DNA of 64,000 bases from Arthrobacter tumbae (GCF_016907495.1 NZ_JAFBCC010000001.1:3286001-3350000), one strand, 5' to 3'. Numbered from the stretch's first letter, positions 18,193 to 27,078 are shown. A program made the numbers and translations. Notes: a model not told the origin generated them from the letters alone.

Positions 18193-18924
18193 CTAACCAA
18201 TACGAGCAAGATCCCGTCTGATGTAGCGGAGGTGTGCCCACTCCTCCTCGAGGATCACGCGAACGCAGTCGCCGACGCTGGGATGCCAGTCACCCCCGCC
18301 CCATGGGTTCTCGCGTTCCTCCGCGAGAAGATCTGCCGTTGCCGTGGCCAGGAAATCGGTGACCTGCCGTTGCCGCTCTGCCCGAACAGTGAGGATCTCC
18401 TCGTACGGCGGCGGTTCCACGCGGAAGATCGACATGTCGAAACCCATCTCGCCTGCACCGGTGAAGATCAGTCCGATCTCGTGGAACGGCTGCTCCTTCC
18501 GCAGGATCCCGCCGCCGAGCCAAGCGTCGGTCGCCAGGATGAGGTGCCGCAGGGTTTGTGACAAAGACCATTCCTCCGCTACCTGCGTGTTCACCAGGGC
18601 CGGCGGCGTGCCCTGCACAGTCTCCTGCCAGGCGGACTGCACCGCGAGCCACCCCTCCCGCAGGCCTTCGGGCGTCTGCGCCTTCTGCAGTTCACGGCCC
18701 GGGAACTGCCGGTTGAGCTCGGCATCCACGAGCGGCACCACGTCGACACCGTTGACGAAAAGGCTGCCGAAGAACAGGTCGTGGCTGTCGATGTCGAGTC
18801 CGTCCACGTCGACGCCGCGCATCGACACACCGCTGACATCGGAGAATCGCAGGGTGGCGCCTTTGAAACTTGCCCTGACGAAGGTTGCGCCCTCGAATTC
18901 CTTCGTACTGGTGTAGGTCGTCAT
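18193..18924 (-). CDS. DinB superfamily protein with N-terminal pentapeptide-like repeats
   Basis: 243 residues. The first 60 residues have a repeating pattern resembling pentapeptide repeats (FEGATFVRASFKGATLRFSDVSGVSMRGVDV). From about residue 80 onward it is a four-helix DinB-like domain, with metal-ligand candidates at WSLSQTLRHLI and a late WHPSVGDCVRVILEEEWAHLRYIRRDL segment. DinB proteins are often thiol-dependent metalloenzymes, including mycothiol transferases. ATG 18924 has GAGGG upstream; an ATG three codons earlier is possible. It is 63 bp downstream of the SCO1664-family gene and may be the last gene of that operon. Confidence 0.78.
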   Translation of the reverse strand: MTTYTSTKEFEGATFVRASFKGATLRFSDVSGVSMRGVDVDGLDIDSHDLFFGSLFVNGVDVVPLVDAELNRQFPGRELQKAQTPEGLREGWLAVQSAWQETVQGTPPALVNTQVAEEWSLSQTLRHLILATDAWLGGGILRKEQPFHEIGLIFTGAGEMGFDMSIFRVEPPPYEEILTVRAERQRQVTDFLATATADLLAEERENPWGGGDWHPSVGDCVRVILEEEWAHLRYIRRDLARIG

Positions 18925-18987
18925 GGCCCTCATTCTGCAATGAAGGGGCGCTGAAAGCTACGGTAGACGCCGATGACAACGGCTCTA

Positions 18988-19755
18988 CTAGAACAACGGC
19001 CAGGGCACGGCGGGCATCTCACCGCTCGGAGCTGGGAACCGCCCGGACGAGCGCAACCGGGTGCAACGTGCGGCGAGCGCAGCGATTTCGTCCGCAGACA
19101 GCAGATCAGCCAGATCTCGACCCAGCTCGCCGTGCAGGGCTTCGCTGACGCGATCGACACCGTCGAGCTCCTCGCCGGTCAGGGGGTCTCCCAACCATCC
19201 CCACAGCACTGTGCGCAGCTTGTGGTCGCTGTGGAAGGTAAGCCCATGGTCCACGCCGTGCCGATGCCCGTCCTCCATCGCAAGGATATGGTCGCCCTTG
19301 CGGTCGGCGTTGTTGACCAGCACGTCGAACACCGCCATACGTCTCAGCCCGGGGGAGTCCTCGTGGATGAGAGCGACCACCAGGCCGTTCTCGTCCTGAC
19401 CTTCGAGGACCTGCTTCCAGCCGGTCTCCGGCACATCGCCCGTCGCGACCAGATTCACGGCGTTCTGGGCTATGTCCGTCTCTTGCCAGAGCTGCACCAT
19501 TCCCTCACCCAGTGGACCATCGCGCAGCCAGGTGCGAGGCACGACATTCCAGCCCAAAGCCTCCGAGACCAGGTAGGCGGCCATCTCCCGGTGGGCAAGG
19601 GCGCCGTCGGGGAAATCCCAGAGCGGACGCTCGCCTGCTATTGGCTTGTAGATGATTGCCGCGCCGGCGATGCTGCCCAGGAAGGTGGCGTTCGACGCCG
19701 TCGTGATGCGGCCGGTGAGCGTCAGCTCGGCGGTCAGCAGGTCCGGCGTCGGCAT
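18988..19755 (-). CDS. SCO1664 family protein (PI3/PI4-kinase-like fold)
   Basis: 255 residues of a family widespread in actinobacteria and distantly related to phosphatidylinositol kinases and HipA. Kinase-like residues are in place: the Lys in AIIYKPIAGERPLWDF, a catalytic-loop-like VNNADRKGDHIL and a DFG-like VDHGLTF. No substrate is established. The ATG at 19755 overlaps the stop of the DUF3090 gene (TGATG), showing translational coupling; an upstream start would extend into that gene. It is third in a three-gene operon with DUF3090 and a histidine phosphatase. Confidence 0.88.
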   Translation of the reverse strand: MPTPDLLTAELTLTGRITTASNATFLGSIAGAAIIYKPIAGERPLWDFPDGALAHREMAAYLVSEALGWNVVPRTWLRDGPLGEGMVQLWQETDIAQNAVNLVATGDVPETGWKQVLEGQDENGLVVALIHEDSPGLRRMAVFDVLVNNADRKGDHILAMEDGHRHGVDHGLTFHSDHKLRTVLWGWLGDPLTGEELDGVDRVSEALHGELGRDLADLLSADEIAALAARCTRLRSSGRFPAPSGEMPAVPWPLF

Positions 19756-20300
19756 CAGGCTTCGGGCAGGGCGCAGGTGTGCCCATCCGCGTCGATGGGC
19801 TGACCGCAAATCACACAGATCGGACGCCCGGCGCCCACGATCTCGCGGGTGCGCTTGGCGAAAGCGCGGGCGGTACCGACCGGCATGCTGACCCGCAGCA
19901 CTTCGGACGCGTCGTCGTCATCGGGGAAGGCTTCGTCCTCAGTCTCCGCATCGCTGAGCGGGTACGCCTCGACGACGATCTGCGCCGTCGTCGGGTCCCA
20001 CCCCAGGCTCATGACACCGGTGCGGAACTGTTCCTCGACCCCCTCAAGCTGGTCATTGTCGACAAGTTCGATGGGAGTGCTCCTGGGCACGCTGAAGGGA
20101 TTGCCTTCGACGCTGATGAGCTGATCGAGGATCTCGTCGATCTTTTCGGCGAGCTGCGCCGACTGCTGCTTCTCGAGGGCGATGCTGACGATCTGCTTTC
20201 CTGCACGTACCTGCAGGTAAAATGTGCGGGCCCCCGGAAGGCCGATGGTGCCGACGACGACGCGGTCAGGCCAGACAAACTCATGAACAGTTGTGGGCAT
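19755..20300 (-). CDS. DUF3090 family protein with C-terminal zinc-ribbon-like motif
   Basis: 181 residues. The N-terminal half (HEFVWPDRVVVGTIGLPGARTFYLQVRAG) is a beta-rich domain typical of DUF3090. The centre is acidic, and the end has CVICGQPIDADGHTC, a CxxC...HxC arrangement suited to bind zinc. The function is unknown. It lies between the histidine phosphatase gene (15 bp upstream) and the kinase-like gene (overlapping), an arrangement conserved in actinobacteria. Confidence 0.9.
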   Translation of the reverse strand: MPTTVHEFVWPDRVVVGTIGLPGARTFYLQVRAGKQIVSIALEKQQSAQLAEKIDEILDQLISVEGNPFSVPRSTPIELVDNDQLEGVEEQFRTGVMSLGWDPTTAQIVVEAYPLSDAETEDEAFPDDDDASEVLRVSMPVGTARAFAKRTREIVGAGRPICVICGQPIDADGHTCALPEA

Positions 20301-20315
20301 GTTGCTATTTTAGGC

Positions 20316-21029
20316 TCATCGAGCTGATGGTGCCGTGTGTCCTGCGCCACCGCCCACAGGCGCATCCTCGGAACTGGCAGCGTTGGTCAGCCACGACAGA
20401 TCCCCAGCGTCGGTATTGGTTGCGTACACGGTCGGCCGGCTGGTGCCGTAACTCACGATCGATACGGAGGCCGGGCCAACGTTGATGCGCTGGAACAGGT
20501 CGAGGTGCATGCCGAGCGCGTCGGCGAGGATCGACTTGATGATGTCACCATGACTCACCGCCACCCACACTGCTCCCGGCCCGTGGATAGATTCAAAGGA
20601 TGCATCGTGGCGTCGAACCGCTGCCACCGACCGGGCCTGCATCGCGGCCATGGATTCGCCGCCGGGAAAAGTGACGGCGGACGGTTGCGACTGCACCGTC
20701 GACCACAGGTCTTCGGTCGCGAGATCGCTGAGCGTCCGGCCCTGCCACTGGCCGTAATCGCATTCAGTCAGACAGGCATCGAGATTCATATCGATGGGTG
20801 TGCGCGAGGCGCCGGTCTGGCGATCGAGGATGAACTGGGCGGTCTGCTGACACCGCTCGAGGGGGCTCGACACGACTCCGACGACCGGGACGGCTGCAAG
20901 CCGGTCAGCGGTCAGGGCCGCCTGCTCCCGGCCGATCTGGTCCAGACTGACGCCTTCGGCTCTACCGGCCAGAAGACCTGAAGCATTTGCTGTGGTGCGG
21001 CCGTGCCGCACAAGAAGAACTGTCGCCAT
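20316..21029 (-). CDS. MSMEG_4193 family histidine phosphatase (putative phosphomutase)
   Basis: 237 residues from ATG 21029. It has the RHG catalytic box LLVRHGRTTANASGLLAGRAEGVSLDQIGREQA and a second His in VAVSHGDIIKSILADALG. SSPLERCQQTA and ECDYGQWQG are also standard for the superfamily. The start is placed at MATVLLVRHG because longer versions add a basic, low-complexity stretch. It is the first gene of the operon that continues with DUF3090 and the SCO1664-family protein. Confidence 0.9.
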   Translation of the reverse strand: MATVLLVRHGRTTANASGLLAGRAEGVSLDQIGREQAALTADRLAAVPVVGVVSSPLERCQQTAQFILDRQTGASRTPIDMNLDACLTECDYGQWQGRTLSDLATEDLWSTVQSQPSAVTFPGGESMAAMQARSVAAVRRHDASFESIHGPGAVWVAVSHGDIIKSILADALGMHLDLFQRINVGPASVSIVSYGTSRPTVYATNTDAGDLSWLTNAASSEDAPVGGGAGHTAPSAR

Positions 21030-21109
21030 ACACCCAGCGTAACCAGCCGCGCGACGGCGGCGCCCAGGGCAGGTCCGCGTCCTCGGGTTCACATGCACCG
21101 GGTGTACTG

Positions 21110-21343
21110 TCACATCAGCCCGCCACCACCGCGTCCGCGATGATGGCGCTGACCTTCATCGTCAGCCCTGAGCTTCACGTGTTTCTCCCTGAGATGGCGC
21201 AGGGCAAGAGAGATCAGCAACGATATCGCCACCACCCCGAATGCATCCAGAACCGTTATGCCGGATAGGACCCAGACCGCGAAGGCGATCAGCACGGCAG
21301 AAATGACCGCTGTAGTGACGAGAACTTTCGACGTATTCCCCAT
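21110..21343 (-). CDS. Small membrane protein, unknown function
   Basis: 77 residues with two hydrophobic segments (VLVTTAVISAVLIAFAVWVLSG and LDAFGVVAISLLISLALRHL), then a basic His/Gly-rich tail. It starts 14 bp from the beginning of a spurious longer form of the plus-strand acetyltransferase, so the true intergenic space is about 80 bp. Unrecognised. Confidence 0.5.
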   Translation of the reverse strand: MGNTSKVLVTTAVISAVLIAFAVWVLSGITVLDAFGVVAISLLISLALRHLREKHVKLRADDEGQRHHRGRGGGGLM

Positions 21344-21426
21344 GAAGGCATCCTGTCATGAAGAGTTGTCATCAGACGGCCGGTTCCTCGGCTACCTCGG
21401 AACCGACATCAGAACGAAAGGACACC

Positions 21427-22008
21427 ATGGGACTCAACGAACTACTTGACGCGCTGAACGCAGGCCACACCATCACAGGGGACTCCCCACTGCATGAGGC
21501 GATGCATCGGACCAGCCAACAGGCGCTCCGTATCACCGGCGAGCTGAACAGTGGATATCAGGAACCTGCGCGGGTGCGCGAGTTGTTAGCTCAGCTGACG
21601 GGCAAGCCGGTTGCTGAATCGGTCACAGTCTTCCCGCCCTTCTACACCGATTTCGGCAGGAACATCACCCTTGGTGAGCGGATTTTCATCAATTCCGGGT
21701 GCAAATTCCAGGATCAGGGCGGCGTGACTATTGGGGACGACTGCCTGATCGGACACAACACGGTGATCGCGACGCTCAATCACGACCTGGCGCCGAGCCG
21801 TCGCGCGGACATGCACCCCGCCGCTGTCGTGATCGGCCGCAATGTCTGGATCGGATCCAACGCCACGATCCTGCCGGGCGTAACGATCGGCGACAACGCG
21901 GTTGTGGCTGCGGCATCGGTGGTGACGAAGGACGTACCGGCGAACTCCGTCGTCGTGGGCTCGCCCGCGCGAGTGGCACGCTTGCTGACCGACACCCTTG
22001 AACGCTGA
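21427..22008 (+). CDS. Sugar O-acetyltransferase (LacA/Maa/NodL type, left-handed beta-helix)
   Basis: 193 residues. The N-terminal helical Maa-type region is followed by hexapeptide repeats building a left-handed beta helix (ITLGERIFINSGCKFQDQGGVTIGDDCLIGHNTVIATLNHD, then VIGRNVWIGSNATILPGVTIGDNAVVAAASVVTKDVPANSVVVGSPARV). The catalytic His is in TLNHD. It acetylates a sugar hydroxyl using acetyl-CoA. ATG 21427 has GAAAGGA upstream and gives a normal N-terminus; the open frame extends further upstream without similarity to the family. Confidence 0.92.
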   Translation: MGLNELLDALNAGHTITGDSPLHEAMHRTSQQALRITGELNSGYQEPARVRELLAQLTGKPVAESVTVFPPFYTDFGRNITLGERIFINSGCKFQDQGGVTIGDDCLIGHNTVIATLNHDLAPSRRADMHPAAVVIGRNVWIGSNATILPGVTIGDNAVVAAASVVTKDVPANSVVVGSPARVARLLTDTLER

Positions 22009-22041
22009 GACACCCACGTAGTTGACGCCCTGGGACGCCCG

Positions 22042-22242
22042 TCATCCGGGGAAGGGCATGAACGGAACGTCCGGTTTGCCGTCACCGTCCTTGTCGCCAT
22101 ACGCCCTCATCGCCAGGTCGTTGGCCTTTTCCTCACTCCCATGGATGTGGACGTAGCCCTCGCGGAAGTCCTTTTGATGGGCAGACGCAGCGGCGGCCTT
22201 CTTGCGCTCGAAGGCGGCGCCCTTTCGTCGGAAGCTAAACAT
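22042..22242 (-). CDS. Small basic hypothetical protein
   Basis: 66 residues, charged, beginning [33 protein letters not shown] and ending in [19 protein letters not shown], a DxDxDG-type calcium-loop-like run. A strong AAAGGAG Shine-Dalgarno precedes the ATG, which argues that it is translated. It is divergent from selO. Function unknown. Confidence 0.55.
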   Translation of the reverse strand: MFSFRRKGAAFERKKAAAASAHQKDFREGYVHIHGSEEKANDLAMRAYGDKDGDGKPDVPFMPFPG

Positions 22243-22396
22243 CTCCGGCTCCTTTCCGGTACCGCATAACTACGGCGCCGGGCGGACGGCCCATTGCCGA
22301 CATATCTCCAACATACGCCCGGCCCTCAGGGAAAGCGATAACGAAAAGGAGCCGTCTGAAGGGAACAACCCGACCGCCGAGCATGTTGTCATAAGG

Positions 22397-23851
22397 GTGA
22401 GTGTTTCAACGGCGCCGACCATCACCCTCGACAACCACTTCGCCCGCCATCTGCCGGAAATGGGCATGCCCTGGCAAGCAGCAGAGCCGGCCGAACCGCA
22501 CCTGCTGGTGCTCAACGAGCAGCTCGCAGCCGACCTTGGTCTGGACCCTGCCTTCCTCCGCGCTCCCGACGGCGTCCGTCTCCTGACCGGCGCACGTGTG
22601 CCCGAAGGCGCAACCCCGGTTGCGCAGGCCTACGCCGGCCACCAGTTCGGCGGGTACAGCCCCCGTCTCGGCGATGGACGCGCGCTGTTGCTCGGCGAGG
22701 TCGCAGACCCTGACGGCGCACTCCGGGACATCCATCTCAAGGGCTCCGGCCGCACACCGTTCGCGAGGGGCGGCGACGGACTCGCCGCAATCGGCCCCAT
22801 GCTGCGTGAGTACATTCTCAGCGAAGCAATGAACGCGCTTCGCATTCCGACCACACGTTCGCTCGCCGTCGTTGCCACGGGACGTCCCGTGCAGCGCGAG
22901 GAGCTGCTGCCGGGCGCCCTGCTGACGAGGGTTGCCGCCAGCCACCTGCGCGTCGGTACCTTCCAGTACGCCCGCGCAACCGGTGACATAGAGCTGCTGC
23001 GCCGCGTGGCGGATTACGCCATCACCCGCCACTATCCCGCGGCAGCGCAGGCATCGAGCCCTTACCTCGCCTTGCTTGAATCGGTCATCAGGGCCCAGGC
23101 AGAGCTTGTTGCGCAGTGGATGCTCGTGGGTTTCGTCCACGGCGTCATGAACACGGACAACATGACAATCTCCGGTGAAACCATCGACTACGGTCCCTGC
23201 GCCTTCCTGGACACCTTCAACCCTTCCGCGGTCTACAGCTCGATCGACACCATGGGCCGCTATGCCTACGCGAACCAGCCGGCCGCCGCACACTGGAACC
23301 TCACCCGTTTCGCCGAGACACTGCTGCCCCTGCTTGATGAAAACCAGGACGACGCCGTGAAGCTGGCAGAGCAAGCGCTGGCAGAATTCCCGGCTTCCTA
23401 CAGCGGTGCCTGGGCCGCAGGTATGAGGACCAAGCTGGGCCTGGCGGACGACGTCGATGCCGCCGACATGGCAGGCAAGCTTCTGACGCTACTGGAGGAA
23501 GGTCAGGTGGACTACACCTCCTTCCTACGTAGGCTGAGCACGGCCGCCCGCGGGAACGCTGAAAGTTGCCGCAGCTACTTCGCCGACCCGGAACGTTTCG
23601 ACGCCTGGCTGGCGGAGTGGCTCGCCTTGAACCCGTCACCGGAGGCAATGGACAGGGTCAACCCGGTGTACATCCCGCGGAACCACCTGGTGGAAGAAGC
23701 GCTTGCTGCTGCCGGCGAAGACGACGTGGAACCGCTACGGAACCTTCTCGCTGCTGTTACGGCGCCGTTTGAGGAGCGCGACGGCTTCGAGCGCTACGCC
23801 GCTGGAGCGCCCGACGACTTCGGCTCCTACCGGACCTTCTGCGGTACCTGA
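22397..23851 (+). CDS. selO: Protein adenylyltransferase SelO (YdiU family)
   Basis: 484 residues from GTG 22397, close to the 478 of E. coli SelO. The pseudokinase-fold motifs are intact: [41 protein letters not shown] with the nucleotide-binding Lys, [11 protein letters not shown], and [24 protein letters not shown] with the metal-binding Asn and Asp. SelO transfers AMP to protein targets during redox stress. A Cys lies two residues before the C-terminal end (FCGT), near where eukaryotic orthologues carry selenocysteine. The open frame continues upstream without family similarity, so the exact start is uncertain. Confidence 0.93.
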   Translation: MSVSTAPTITLDNHFARHLPEMGMPWQAAEPAEPHLLVLNEQLAADLGLDPAFLRAPDGVRLLTGARVPEGATPVAQAYAGHQFGGYSPRLGDGRALLLGEVADPDGALRDIHLKGSGRTPFARGGDGLAAIGPMLREYILSEAMNALRIPTTRSLAVVATGRPVQREELLPGALLTRVAASHLRVGTFQYARATGDIELLRRVADYAITRHYPAAAQASSPYLALLESVIRAQAELVAQWMLVGFVHGVMNTDNMTISGETIDYGPCAFLDTFNPSAVYSSIDTMGRYAYANQPAAAHWNLTRFAETLLPLLDENQDDAVKLAEQALAEFPASYSGAWAAGMRTKLGLADDVDAADMAGKLLTLLEEGQVDYTSFLRRLSTAARGNAESCRSYFADPERFDAWLAEWLALNPSPEAMDRVNPVYIPRNHLVEEALAAAGEDDVEPLRNLLAAVTAPFEERDGFERYAAGAPDDFGSYRTFCGT

Positions 23852-23912
23852 GACGGGAGGCGGGTCAGGGGGTTGTCGGTTCCGTGCCGCTGTCGAGCCT
23901 CAACTGGTCTTC

Positions 23913-24272
23913 TCAGTCGTGGGCGGGCTCACCGGTAACCCGGTGGTCGGCGTGGTTCAGGCCCTCCCGCACGAGCCGCGCGAGGTGCCCGTCCGCGATG
24001 CTGTAGATGACATTGCGGCCGCTTTTCCGTGTGGTCACCAACCCGGAGAAACGGAGCTTGGCAAGATGTTGGCTGACTGATGTGCGGGGTGCTTCCGTGC
24101 GCTCCACCAGGGAACTGACGTCGCCGGATTCCTCGGAGAGCACCCACAGAATGTGCAGCCGGGTAGGGTCGGCGAGCATCCTGAATAGGGCTGCGCCGAC
24201 GTCGAGCCGTGCTTCATCAGGATCGTTCGGATGATTCAGGCTGGGCCGCGAGCCGACCGGTTCTTCGCTCAA
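23913..24272 (-). CDS. ArsR/SmtB family metal-responsive repressor with alpha5 metal site
   Basis: 119 residues, winged helix (ALFRMLADPTRLHILWVLSEESGDVSSLVERTEAPRTSVSQHLAKLRFSGLVTTRKSGRNVIYSI). It has no cysteine, so the arsenic/lead type alpha3 site is absent. The C-terminal helix carries D94, H96, H107 and H110 with the spacing D-x-H-x10-H-x2-H of the CzrA/SmtB alpha5 site that senses Zn, Co or Ni. The TTG start at 24272 is favoured by AAGGAG seven bases upstream; it overlaps the end of the MFS gene by 56 nt, so the two form one transcript. Confidence 0.85.
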   Translation of the reverse strand: MSEEPVGSRPSLNHPNDPDEARLDVGAALFRMLADPTRLHILWVLSEESGDVSSLVERTEAPRTSVSQHLAKLRFSGLVTTRKSGRNVIYSIADGHLARLVREGLNHADHRVTGEPAHD

Positions 24273-25521
24273 CAGTCCACTCCTTGTCGACAGGTGGGAC
24301 GTCCGCCCCGGAAGCCGGAGGCTCGGTCGTCCAGAGACGTAATGCTGCCACTGCGCCCAGTGTAGCGAGAGCTGCGAGGATGAATGCCGCCGCCGGCTGT
24401 CCGGCGGTGGCGCCAACCCATCCTGCAATCGGGTAGCTGAGTATGAAGCAGGCGTGCGAGAGGGAGAACTGCGCGGTGAACAGGTAGGACCGGGTTGAAT
24501 CGGTGGCCGCCCGGCGCAGCAGCCTCGCGGACGGTGTGTTGATCATCGATGTACCTGCGCCCAGCAGCCCCCACAGCAAGAGCATCAGCACCCACGCCGG
24601 CTGCAGTAGAGCGACGACGCCGGCCGCCCCCACGCCCGCTGCGATCACTACGCTTCCACTCACCATGAAAGCCCGGTCCGGAAAGCGCTCCAGAAGTGCC
24701 GGCGTCGTCAGTGCCACCGCCATCGATCCGGCGCCGTAGCAGGCGAGGGCGATTGCCACCTCGGCGTTGGTTCCCCCATAGAGGTCGCGGACGTACACGA
24801 CGGTATTCACCAGGACGAGCGCCGTACCGCACGCAACCACCAGGTTCAGTGCGAGGAGTCCGCGAAGAGACGGTACCCGCAGAAAGATCCGGGACCCCAG
24901 AGTGGTGCGATGCAGGAGGGAGCCGCCCCGGGCGGCCGGCGGGGGAGCGGGCAACCGGGTGGTTCCTACGAGCAGGGCAGAAATCAGGAATCCAACGACG
25001 GTTCCGGCGAAGAGACTGGAATAGCTCATGACCACCAGCAGTGCGGCTGCGAGAACTGGGCTCAGGAGCGACTCCAGATCGTATGCCAGCCGCGAGAGGG
25101 ACAGCGCCTTCGTGTAGTCGCGCTCGCGCGTCAGAATCACGGGAATCACGGACTGGAACGCCGGCGTGAAGGTAGCAGAGGCCGACTGCAGCACGAAGAC
25201 CAGAACGTAGACCTGCCACACCTGATCCACGAACGGCAGCATCAGGGCAACGGCCGCGCGGACAAGGTCGGCCACTATCAGGACGGCTTTCCTGGGAAGG
25301 TGCTCGACAAGCGCGGCCATGAGTGGCGCCACGAAGACGTAGGCCAGCATTTTGATGGTGAGGGCGGTACCGAGGACTGCTCCTGCCCGACCCGCCGCAA
25401 GATCGAAAGCGAGGAGGCCAAGCGCCACGGTGAGCAGGCCTGTACCAAGGAGCGCAATCACCTGCGCGGAGAAGAGCTTGCGGTACGCAGCAACGCGAAG
25501 AACTGTCAGCACAATTCTCAA
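24217..25521 (-). CDS. MFS transporter, probable exporter
   Basis: 434 residues with about 12 membrane helices in two halves. The loop DLVRAAVALMLPF and the earlier LVEHLPRKAVLIVADL resemble the A-motif area of the EntS-like drug/siderophore exporter group. The start is uncertain: TTG 25521 or GTG 25512. It is the first gene of an operon with the ArsR regulator and diverges from the FAD oxidoreductase. Export of a metal, metal complex or metalloid compound is an inference from context. Confidence 0.85.
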   Translation of the reverse strand: MRIVLTVLRVAAYRKLFSAQVIALLGTGLLTVALGLLAFDLAAGRAGAVLGTALTIKMLAYVFVAPLMAALVEHLPRKAVLIVADLVRAAVALMLPFVDQVWQVYVLVFVLQSASATFTPAFQSVIPVILTRERDYTKALSLSRLAYDLESLLSPVLAAALLVVMSYSSLFAGTVVGFLISALLVGTTRLPAPPPAARGGSLLHRTTLGSRIFLRVPSLRGLLALNLVVACGTALVLVNTVVYVRDLYGGTNAEVAIALACYGAGSMAVALTTPALLERFPDRAFMVSGSVVIAAGVGAAGVVALLQPAWVLMLLLWGLLGAGTSMINTPSARLLRRAATDSTRSYLFTAQFSLSHACFILSYPIAGWVGATAGQPAAAFILAALATLGAVAALRLWTTEPPASGADVPPVDKEWTVERRTGRLAAQPESSERS

Positions 25522-25572
25522 TATAGTGCTTAGGTGCGCATGTATGCACTCATGGTCGTGCTGATCTTAAAT

Positions 25573-25621
25573 ATTGACATTCGTCGATACAGTTCAGATA
25601 CTCATATCGATGAATTTCAAT
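25573..25621. promoter_or_regulatory. ArsR-type inverted-repeat operator in the divergent promoter region
   Basis: The left arm ATTGACATTCGTCGATA (25573-25589) and the right arm TATCGATGAATTTCAAT (25605-25621) are reverse complements with two mismatches over 17 bp, separated by 15 bp. The left arm covers the -35 element and the right arm lies around the expected start site of the FAD gene, a normal place for a repressor. Confidence 0.7.
25574..25602 (+). promoter_or_regulatory. Promoter of the FAD oxidoreductase gene
   Basis: A consensus -35 TTGACA (25574-25579) and -10 GATACT (25597-25602, four of six consensus bases) are 17 bp apart, about 60 bp ahead of the ATG. They are embedded in the inverted repeat. 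Confidence 0.65.
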
Positions 25622-25660
25622 GTTGAAAGCTTCGCAGACTGCGGATCGGAAGGAACAGCG

Positions 25661-27070
25661 ATGTCGAAACAGCACCACCTGCCCGTCGCCATCATCGGAG
25701 CCGGCCCGATCGGCCTTGCCGCCGCCGCCCACCTCCTCGAACGGGGCCTGACACCGTTGATTCTCGAGAAGGGCGACGCCGTAGGGGCTGCAATTCGCCA
25801 GTGGGGCCACATCCGGCTGTTCTCTCCCTGGCAGTACAACATCGACGACGCCGCCCGCCGCCTTCTGGAGCGCACCGGCTGGCAGGAGCCGCGTGGCTCT
25901 GCGCTTCCCTTCGGGAGCGAACTGGTGGAGTCCTACCTTGAGCCGCTCGCGGCGCTACCCGACATCGCAGCAGCCCTACACCTCAACACCGAGGTGCTCG
26001 CAGTCACGCGGCAGGGCATGGACAAGACGCGGACCCGGCATCGCGAGAATCAGCCCTTCCTCATCCGTGTGCTCGGCCCGCGAGGACTAGAGGATCACCT
26101 CGTGAGAGCAGTTCTCGATGGATCCGGAACCTGGAGCCAGCCCAATCCGCTGGGGCAAGCCGGGCTGCCCGCTCCGGGCGAAGGCGCTGCACGGTCCTTC
26201 ATCACAGAACCCCTTCCCGACGCCGCAGGCAAGGACCGCCCACGGTTCGCCGGCAAGCGCGTGATGGTCGTCGGTGCAGGTCACTCTGCCGCCAACACCC
26301 TGCTGAGTCTCGGACAGGTTGCCAAAGCGGAACCAGGAACGCGGTTGATGTGGGCCGTGCGTGGTCCCGGATCGGCCCAGCGACTCTACGGCGGCGGGGA
26401 TCTCGACGGGCTGCCCGCCCGCGGAGCGCTGGGAAGCCGGCTGCGCTCGCTGGTGCAGGACGGGGTCGTAGAGCTACTGACCTCCTTCACCATCACTGAA
26501 CTGGAGGCCGGCGACGGCGCCCTCACCGTCCATGCCTCGAGTCCGGAGGGCGCCCGTGCAGTCGACGTAGACGTGCTCGTTCCGGCGACAGGTTTCCGTC
26601 CGGATCTGCGGATGCTCCGCGAACTGCGGCTGGAGCTCGACCCCGCTGTCGAAGCGCCGCGCGGACTGGGGCCGCTGATCGACCCTGAATTTCACTCCTG
26701 CGGGACCGTCCCGGCACACGGGGCAGCTGTCCTGGCGCATCCGGACAAGGACTTCTATCTCGTCGGCATGAAGAGCTACGGCCGCGCGCCCACTTTCTTG
26801 CTGGCCACCGGATACGAGCAGGTCCGGTCGGTCGTTGCCGCCATTGCAGGCGATGACGACGCCGCTGCCACAGTTCACCTCGAGCTCCCCGAAACGGGGG
26901 TATGCAGTACAGACCTCGGCGGCAGCTGTGATGTGCCAGCCGGAAACACGCAAGGATTGTCACTGCCGAGCGAAGATGCGCCAGCCCCATCCGGTTGTTG
27001 CGTTCGGCCCGAACCGGTCAGCCTCGGCATTCCCACTGGGCTCCTGCACGGTAAGAACCTTGCTGATTGA
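25661..27070 (+). CDS. FAD/NAD(P)-dependent oxidoreductase (flavin monooxygenase-like) with a Cys-bearing C-terminal tail
   Basis: 469 residues. It has an N-terminal FAD Rossmann motif VAIIGAGPIGLAAAAHLLERG, a second NAD(P) motif VMVVGAGHSAANTLLSLG, and a C-terminal VPATGFRPD motif typical of flavin-containing monooxygenases and thioredoxin-reductase-like enzymes. After about residue 410 a 59-residue extension carries four Cys (C415, C423, C446 and C447), including a vicinal CC pair. Similar enzymes occur in arsenic clusters as ArsO, but the adjacent ArsR has a Zn/Co/Ni-type site, so the substrate is open. ATG 25661 has GGAAGGA upstream. Confidence 0.85.
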   Translation: MSKQHHLPVAIIGAGPIGLAAAAHLLERGLTPLILEKGDAVGAAIRQWGHIRLFSPWQYNIDDAARRLLERTGWQEPRGSALPFGSELVESYLEPLAALPDIAAALHLNTEVLAVTRQGMDKTRTRHRENQPFLIRVLGPRGLEDHLVRAVLDGSGTWSQPNPLGQAGLPAPGEGAARSFITEPLPDAAGKDRPRFAGKRVMVVGAGHSAANTLLSLGQVAKAEPGTRLMWAVRGPGSAQRLYGGGDLDGLPARGALGSRLRSLVQDGVVELLTSFTITELEAGDGALTVHASSPEGARAVDVDVLVPATGFRPDLRMLRELRLELDPAVEAPRGLGPLIDPEFHSCGTVPAHGAAVLAHPDKDFYLVGMKSYGRAPTFLLATGYEQVRSVVAAIAGDDDAAATVHLELPETGVCSTDLGGSCDVPAGNTQGLSLPSEDAPAPSGCCVRPEPVSLGIPTGLLHGKNLAD

Positions 27071-27078
27071 ATGGGGCC

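Noticed and set aside
23913..27070. Firm call as an arsenic-resistance (ars) operon
   Set aside because: The flavoenzyme is ArsO-like and the operator fits ArsR proteins, but the regulator lacks cysteines and has a Zn/Co/Ni-type site, and no arsB, acr3 or arsC is present.
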